Positions 6,540 through 9,076 of a DNA stretch of 9,076 bases are shown here, piece after piece. Positions within the stretch are counted from its first letter, which is position 1. The number at the start of each line of letters is the position of its first letter. Source of the stretch: an uncultured Lachnospiraceae bacterium (GTDB lineage: Bacteria; Bacillota; Clostridia; Lachnospirales; Lachnospiraceae); the NCBI GenBank assembly GCA_934370915.1, contig CAKRNI010000096.1, positions 1 through 9,076 of the forward strand, given 5' to 3'. The notes under the pieces were generated by a model, which saw only the letters and a program-made list of their open reading frames with translations, made no database searches and was not told the DNA's origin. Made by a program: the position numbers and the translations under genes.

Positions 6540-6595
6540 TATAATCATGTTTTTGTGTGGCGAAGGTTGATATGGAGGAAAATGTCTGGTATGCT
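6540..6595 (+). promoter_or_regulatory. Candidate promoters of the lysR-type gene
   Basis: Two options exist. The first is a perfect TATAAT at 6540-6545 with no good -35, its upstream side covered by the palindrome at 6512-6529. The second is TTGATA (6567-6572), a 17-base spacer and TATGCT (6590-6595), preceded by TGG in extended -10 position. The leader would be about 155 or 105 bases respectively. Confidence 0.45.
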
Positions 6596-6693
6596 GAATA
6601 TGTTCTGACAGGATATGTAAGAATCGTTTTATTGTGGAACCGATCGTCAGATTCATGAAAATTATGGAGAAGATCGGAAGAAAGAATCGATGA

Positions 6694-6701
6694 AGGTGGA
6701 G
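6694..6701 (+). promoter_or_regulatory. Ribosome binding site of the lysR-type gene
   Basis: AGGTGGAG lies 5 bases before the ATG at 6707 and supports that start. Confidence 0.7.
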
Positions 6702-6706
6702 ATCTC

Positions 6707-7672
6707 ATGTTTCGGGGAAAAGAATATGTCTATGAAATTTATAAGGAGAAAAGCTTTTCGGCGGCGGCACAGAAATTATACATTACGCAGCCGGCGCTAA
6801 GCAATACAGTAAAGCGCATCGAGGACAGGATCGGTTTTCCGATCTTTGACCGCAGTACATCGCCGGTCCAGCTGACGGAGGTTGGAAAGGAATATATCCG
6901 ATCAGCGGAGATCATCTTAAAGGCGGAGGAAGATTTCGCCCATTATCTTGCGGATACACAGAATCTAAAGACGGGAAAGCTGTCCATCGGAGGCGGAGTG
7001 CTGCTGTCCTCCTATGTGCTGCCGAAACTGATCGCGGGATTCCGGGAAAAATTTCCGTATGTGGAGCTCAATATTATGGAGGGAAGTTCGCCGACCCTGC
7101 AGAGGTCGTTGGCGGATGGCGTTCTGGATTTCCTGATCGATAAGGAAGTCATCACCGGAGAAAATTTCGAATGCCGGGAGTACCAGCAGGAGTATATGAT
7201 CCTGGCAGTTCCGGGAAGCTGGGAGATCAACGGGAGACTGGCAGCGTATCAGCAGAGTCTGGAAAATATTATCACGGAGCAGTTTCTTGCCCCGCAGTAC
7301 CCGGAAGTGCCGTTGGAACAGTTTTCGGACGCGCCTTTTGTCATGCTGACCCCGGAGAGCAGCATGTACCAGCGGGCAGTGGGGGTCTGCGCTCAGTATG
7401 GGTTTGTGCCGAAAACAGTTCTGACGATAGACCAGGAGATGACGGCCTATAATATGACCTGTGCCGGTCTCGGCGCGTCCTTCGTGAGTGATACCCTGGT
7501 CAAAGGGGCCATGCCTCATCCGAATGTGGTGTATTATAAGCTGGCACCGGAGTTCGCCAGCCAGACGATCTACTTTTACTATAAAAAGAACCGGTATATT
7601 CCAAAGTGTATGTCAGAGTTTCTGGAAATGCTAGATAATGGCAATAAAAAAGTGGATGATCTGCGCCGATAG
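6707..7672 (+). CDS. LysR-type transcriptional regulator
   Basis: DNA-binding regulator of 321 residues, a typical family length. Residues about 1-60 form the winged helix-turn-helix, recognisable from SFSAAAQKLYITQPALSNTV and the FPIFDRS wing followed by LTEVGKEYI. A linker helix leads to the periplasmic-binding-protein-like effector domain at about 88-300 (LSIGGGVLLSSYVLPKLIAGF at its start). It is divergently transcribed from the symporter-pepT-pepT genes, the classical arrangement in which a LysR protein controls its neighbours and represses itself. A palindrome of suitable position lies between them (6512-6529). The effector is unknown; an amino acid or peptide related to the transported solute is a reasonable guess. 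It ends in CTGCGCCGATAG and is followed by a separate promoter for the J-protein gene. Confidence 0.93.
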   Translation: MFRGKEYVYEIYKEKSFSAAAQKLYITQPALSNTVKRIEDRIGFPIFDRSTSPVQLTEVGKEYIRSAEIILKAEEDFAHYLADTQNLKTGKLSIGGGVLLSSYVLPKLIAGFREKFPYVELNIMEGSSPTLQRSLADGVLDFLIDKEVITGENFECREYQQEYMILAVPGSWEINGRLAAYQQSLENIITEQFLAPQYPEVPLEQFSDAPFVMLTPESSMYQRAVGVCAQYGFVPKTVLTIDQEMTAYNMTCAGLGASFVSDTLVKGAMPHPNVVYYKLAPEFASQTIYFYYKKNRYIPKCMSEFLEMLDNGNKKVDDLRR

Positions 7673-7879
7673 AATTCTTCAGGGGCATTCCGGTATATGT
7701 GAGATGTTTCGTAACGGAATGTCATGTGAGAAATCTTCCGGCGGATCATCCGGTGCGTATGTCGATCCTTTTGTATTATAGATGTTCTTTGATGAAAATG
7801 CTAATTTCAAAATCGTGATAGGAGATATCACATAACGGTTCAGCAGGTTACGATATCACAAAAAATTCACATACCTCCC
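7673..7879. other. Non-coding spacer between lysR-type and J-protein genes
   Basis: No plausible gene is seen. Just after the lysR stop, CATTCCG (7687-7693) and CGGAATG (7715-7721) form a 7-bp inverted repeat without a T-run. GGATC (7743-7747) with GATCC (7764-7768) is followed by TTTTGTATT and is a weak terminator candidate for lysR. Further on lie the TATCAC elements listed separately. Confidence 0.5.
7815..7860. promoter_or_regulatory. TATCAC elements upstream of the J-protein promoter
   Basis: GTGATA-GGAGA-TATCAC (7815-7831) is a 6-bp inverted repeat, and a further GATATCACA occurs at 7852-7860. The 11 bases GAGATATCACA at 7822-7832 occur identically at 6508-6518, within the lysR/symporter operator. 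These lie about 92 and 58 bases upstream of the predicted start at about 7915, so the same regulator might also act here. Confidence 0.4.
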
Positions 7880-7908
7880 TTGACATTGAAAATTAGATGT
7901 GTTACATT
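7880..7908 (+). promoter_or_regulatory. Promoter of the J-protein gene
   Basis: A perfect TTGACA (7880-7885), a 17-base spacer and TACATT (7903-7908) form a good vegetative-type promoter. The start would be near 7915, leaving a leader of only about 20 bases. No CIRCE element or HAIR-type inverted repeat is seen nearby, so HrcA or HspR control is not supported by the sequence. Confidence 0.7.
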
Positions 7909-7934
7909 ACAAATAGAACAGCGAGGTGGTGAAT

Positions 7935-9038
7935 ATGTCATCGACAAAGAGAGATTATTATGAAGTGCTGGGTGTCGCGAGAGACACGGACGCTGCGGCA
8001 ATTAAACGTGCATATAGGAAATTAGCAAAAAAGTATCATCCAGACGCCAATCCGGGGGACAAGACTGCAGAGCAGATGTTTAAGGACGTAAATGAGGCTT
8101 ACGACGTCCTGAGTGATCCGAAGAAGAAGAAGCTTTACGACCAGTTCGGACATGCTGCCTTTGATGAGACGGCAGGTTACGGACAGGGCACTGGATCAGG
8201 TGCCGGTGGTTTTAGCGGATTCGGAGGTTTCGGCGGCTTCGGAAACGGTACTGGCGGAGCATACCGGTCCGGATCCTTCCGTTCCGGGGATGGAACATAT
8301 CATGAGTTCCATTTTGAGGGCGGTGACGGTGATGATATCTTCGGCGATCTGTTTGGAAATATGTTTGGCGGCAAAGGAAGGGCTGGCAGCGGAAAGAGTG
8401 CTGGGCATGACGGATTCGGTAGTTCTGGGTATCATGGTTTCGGAGGCGGGAGCGGCTTCTCAGGCTCTGGATTTTCTGACCGCGGCAACGATCTGAATGC
8501 GGAGGTCCAGATAACCTTCGATGAGGCCGTTCATGGCTGCGAAAAGACCATCACGATCCAGAATCCGAACCAGCCGGGCAGCAGGCCGCAGACGTTGAAG
8601 GTTAAGATCCCGGCAGGTATCGAGACCGGAAAGAGCATCCGTCTTGCAGGCAAAGGAATGCCGGGAACCGGCGGTGGTGCCGCAGGTGATCTGCTTCTTA
8701 AGATCACAGTCGGCGAGAAGCCGGGCTGGACGAGAAAGGGCATGGATGTCTACAGCGATGTGGAAGTTCCGTTCACCACAGCTGTCTTCGGCGGTGAGAC
8801 TCTGGTCCACACGTTATACGGAGATGTGGTCTGCAAGATCAAAGCCGGAACCCACTCCGGTACAAAGATCCGTCTCCGCGGCAAAGGTATCGTCTCCTTA
8901 AAAGATCCGTCCATCCACGGCGACCAGTACGCCGTCGTAAGAATCCAGGTTCCGGATGACTTAAGTCCGGAGGCAAAGCAGAAGCTTAAGGAGTTTGAGG
9001 ATATCTGCAGGCGGGATGGGAGATTCCATGCGGCATAA
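7935..9038 (+). CDS. J-domain co-chaperone, DnaJ/CbpA type without zinc finger
   Basis: Cytoplasmic Hsp40 of 367 residues that should stimulate the ATPase of DnaK and deliver substrates. Residues about 7-73 form a J domain with HPD at 35-37 and the helix IV end YDQFGHAAF. About 81-182 is a long Gly/Phe-rich segment with GFGGFGGFG near its start and the conserved [13 protein letters not shown] in the middle. About 186-340 holds the two C-terminal beta-barrel domains ([54 protein letters not shown]). The four CxxCxGxG zinc motifs of class A DnaJ are absent, and only three scattered cysteines are present (Cys202, Cys300, Cys358). This makes it a class B, CbpA-like protein. I chose the ATG at 7935 because AGGTGG (7924-7929) sits 5 bases upstream; two in-frame GTGs at 7926 and 7929 lie inside that site. 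It stands alone rather than with grpE-dnaK. Confidence 0.93.
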   Translation: MSSTKRDYYEVLGVARDTDAAAIKRAYRKLAKKYHPDANPGDKTAEQMFKDVNEAYDVLSDPKKKKLYDQFGHAAFDETAGYGQGTGSGAGGFSGFGGFGGFGNGTGGAYRSGSFRSGDGTYHEFHFEGGDGDDIFGDLFGNMFGGKGRAGSGKSAGHDGFGSSGYHGFGGGSGFSGSGFSDRGNDLNAEVQITFDEAVHGCEKTITIQNPNQPGSRPQTLKVKIPAGIETGKSIRLAGKGMPGTGGGAAGDLLLKITVGEKPGWTRKGMDVYSDVEVPFTTAVFGGETLVHTLYGDVVCKIKAGTHSGTKIRLRGKGIVSLKDPSIHGDQYAVVRIQVPDDLSPEAKQKLKEFEDICRRDGRFHAA

Positions 9039-9076
9039 ATAAAGAAAAATCAAAGAGATCCGGGATTCCATCATGT
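9039..9076. other. Start of the spacer after the J-protein gene
   Basis: AT-rich sequence after the stop codon. No terminator hairpin or gene can be recognised before the window ends. Confidence 0.6.

Noticed and set aside
8190..8480. Gly/Phe repeats as a possible DNA tandem repeat or phase-variable tract
   Set aside because: The repetition is at protein level (normal Gly/Phe-rich segment of J-proteins). The DNA units are not identical enough for slippage.

Overview
The window reads as about 9 kb of a low-to-mid GC Gram-positive chromosome. The gene families, the purine-rich Shine-Dalgarno sequences, the AT-rich spacers and the codon style fit a Clostridia/Lachnospiraceae-type anaerobe. This placement is an inference from style, not from a marker gene. 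No mobile element, phage gene, CRISPR array, tRNA or rRNA is visible.

Layout: (1) 1-2032, plus strand: the 3' part of a LytS-type membrane sensor kinase (cut by the window edge), then its LytTR-family response regulator, with a terminator-like hairpin in the 79-base gap. (2) 2033-2175: convergent spacer holding a 56-base stem-loop. (3) 2176-6386, minus strand: a GltS-family sodium/solute symporter gene followed by two peptidase T (M20B) genes. The symporter and the first peptidase are 53 bases apart and look co-transcribed. The second peptidase follows a 300-base gap full of inverted and direct repeats, with its own candidate promoter. (4) 6387-6706: divergent control region with a good promoter for the symporter, a perfect TATCACA-N4-TGTGATA palindrome near -66 of that promoter, and candidate promoters for the next gene. 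(5) 6707-7672, plus: a LysR-type regulator. (6) 7673-7934: spacer with further TATCAC elements and a strong promoter. (7) 7935-9038, plus: a zinc-finger-less DnaJ/CbpA-type co-chaperone.

How it may work together: the LysR protein, transcribed divergently from symporter-pepT-pepT, is the likely local regulator of that cluster. The palindrome's position suits a LysR activator of the symporter promoter that also represses itself. The symporter would import glutamate or a related anionic solute, and the peptidases would release N-terminal residues from tripeptides in the cytoplasm, so the cluster looks like a peptide/amino-acid utilisation unit. The LytS/LytTR pair and the J-protein are probably separate units.

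I did not find a convincing wholly new system. The items most worth a second look are the repeat-rich pepT-pepT spacer, the LysR operator with an 11-base copy upstream of the J-protein gene, the diverged second PepT copy, and the attenuator-like hairpin between kinase and regulator.
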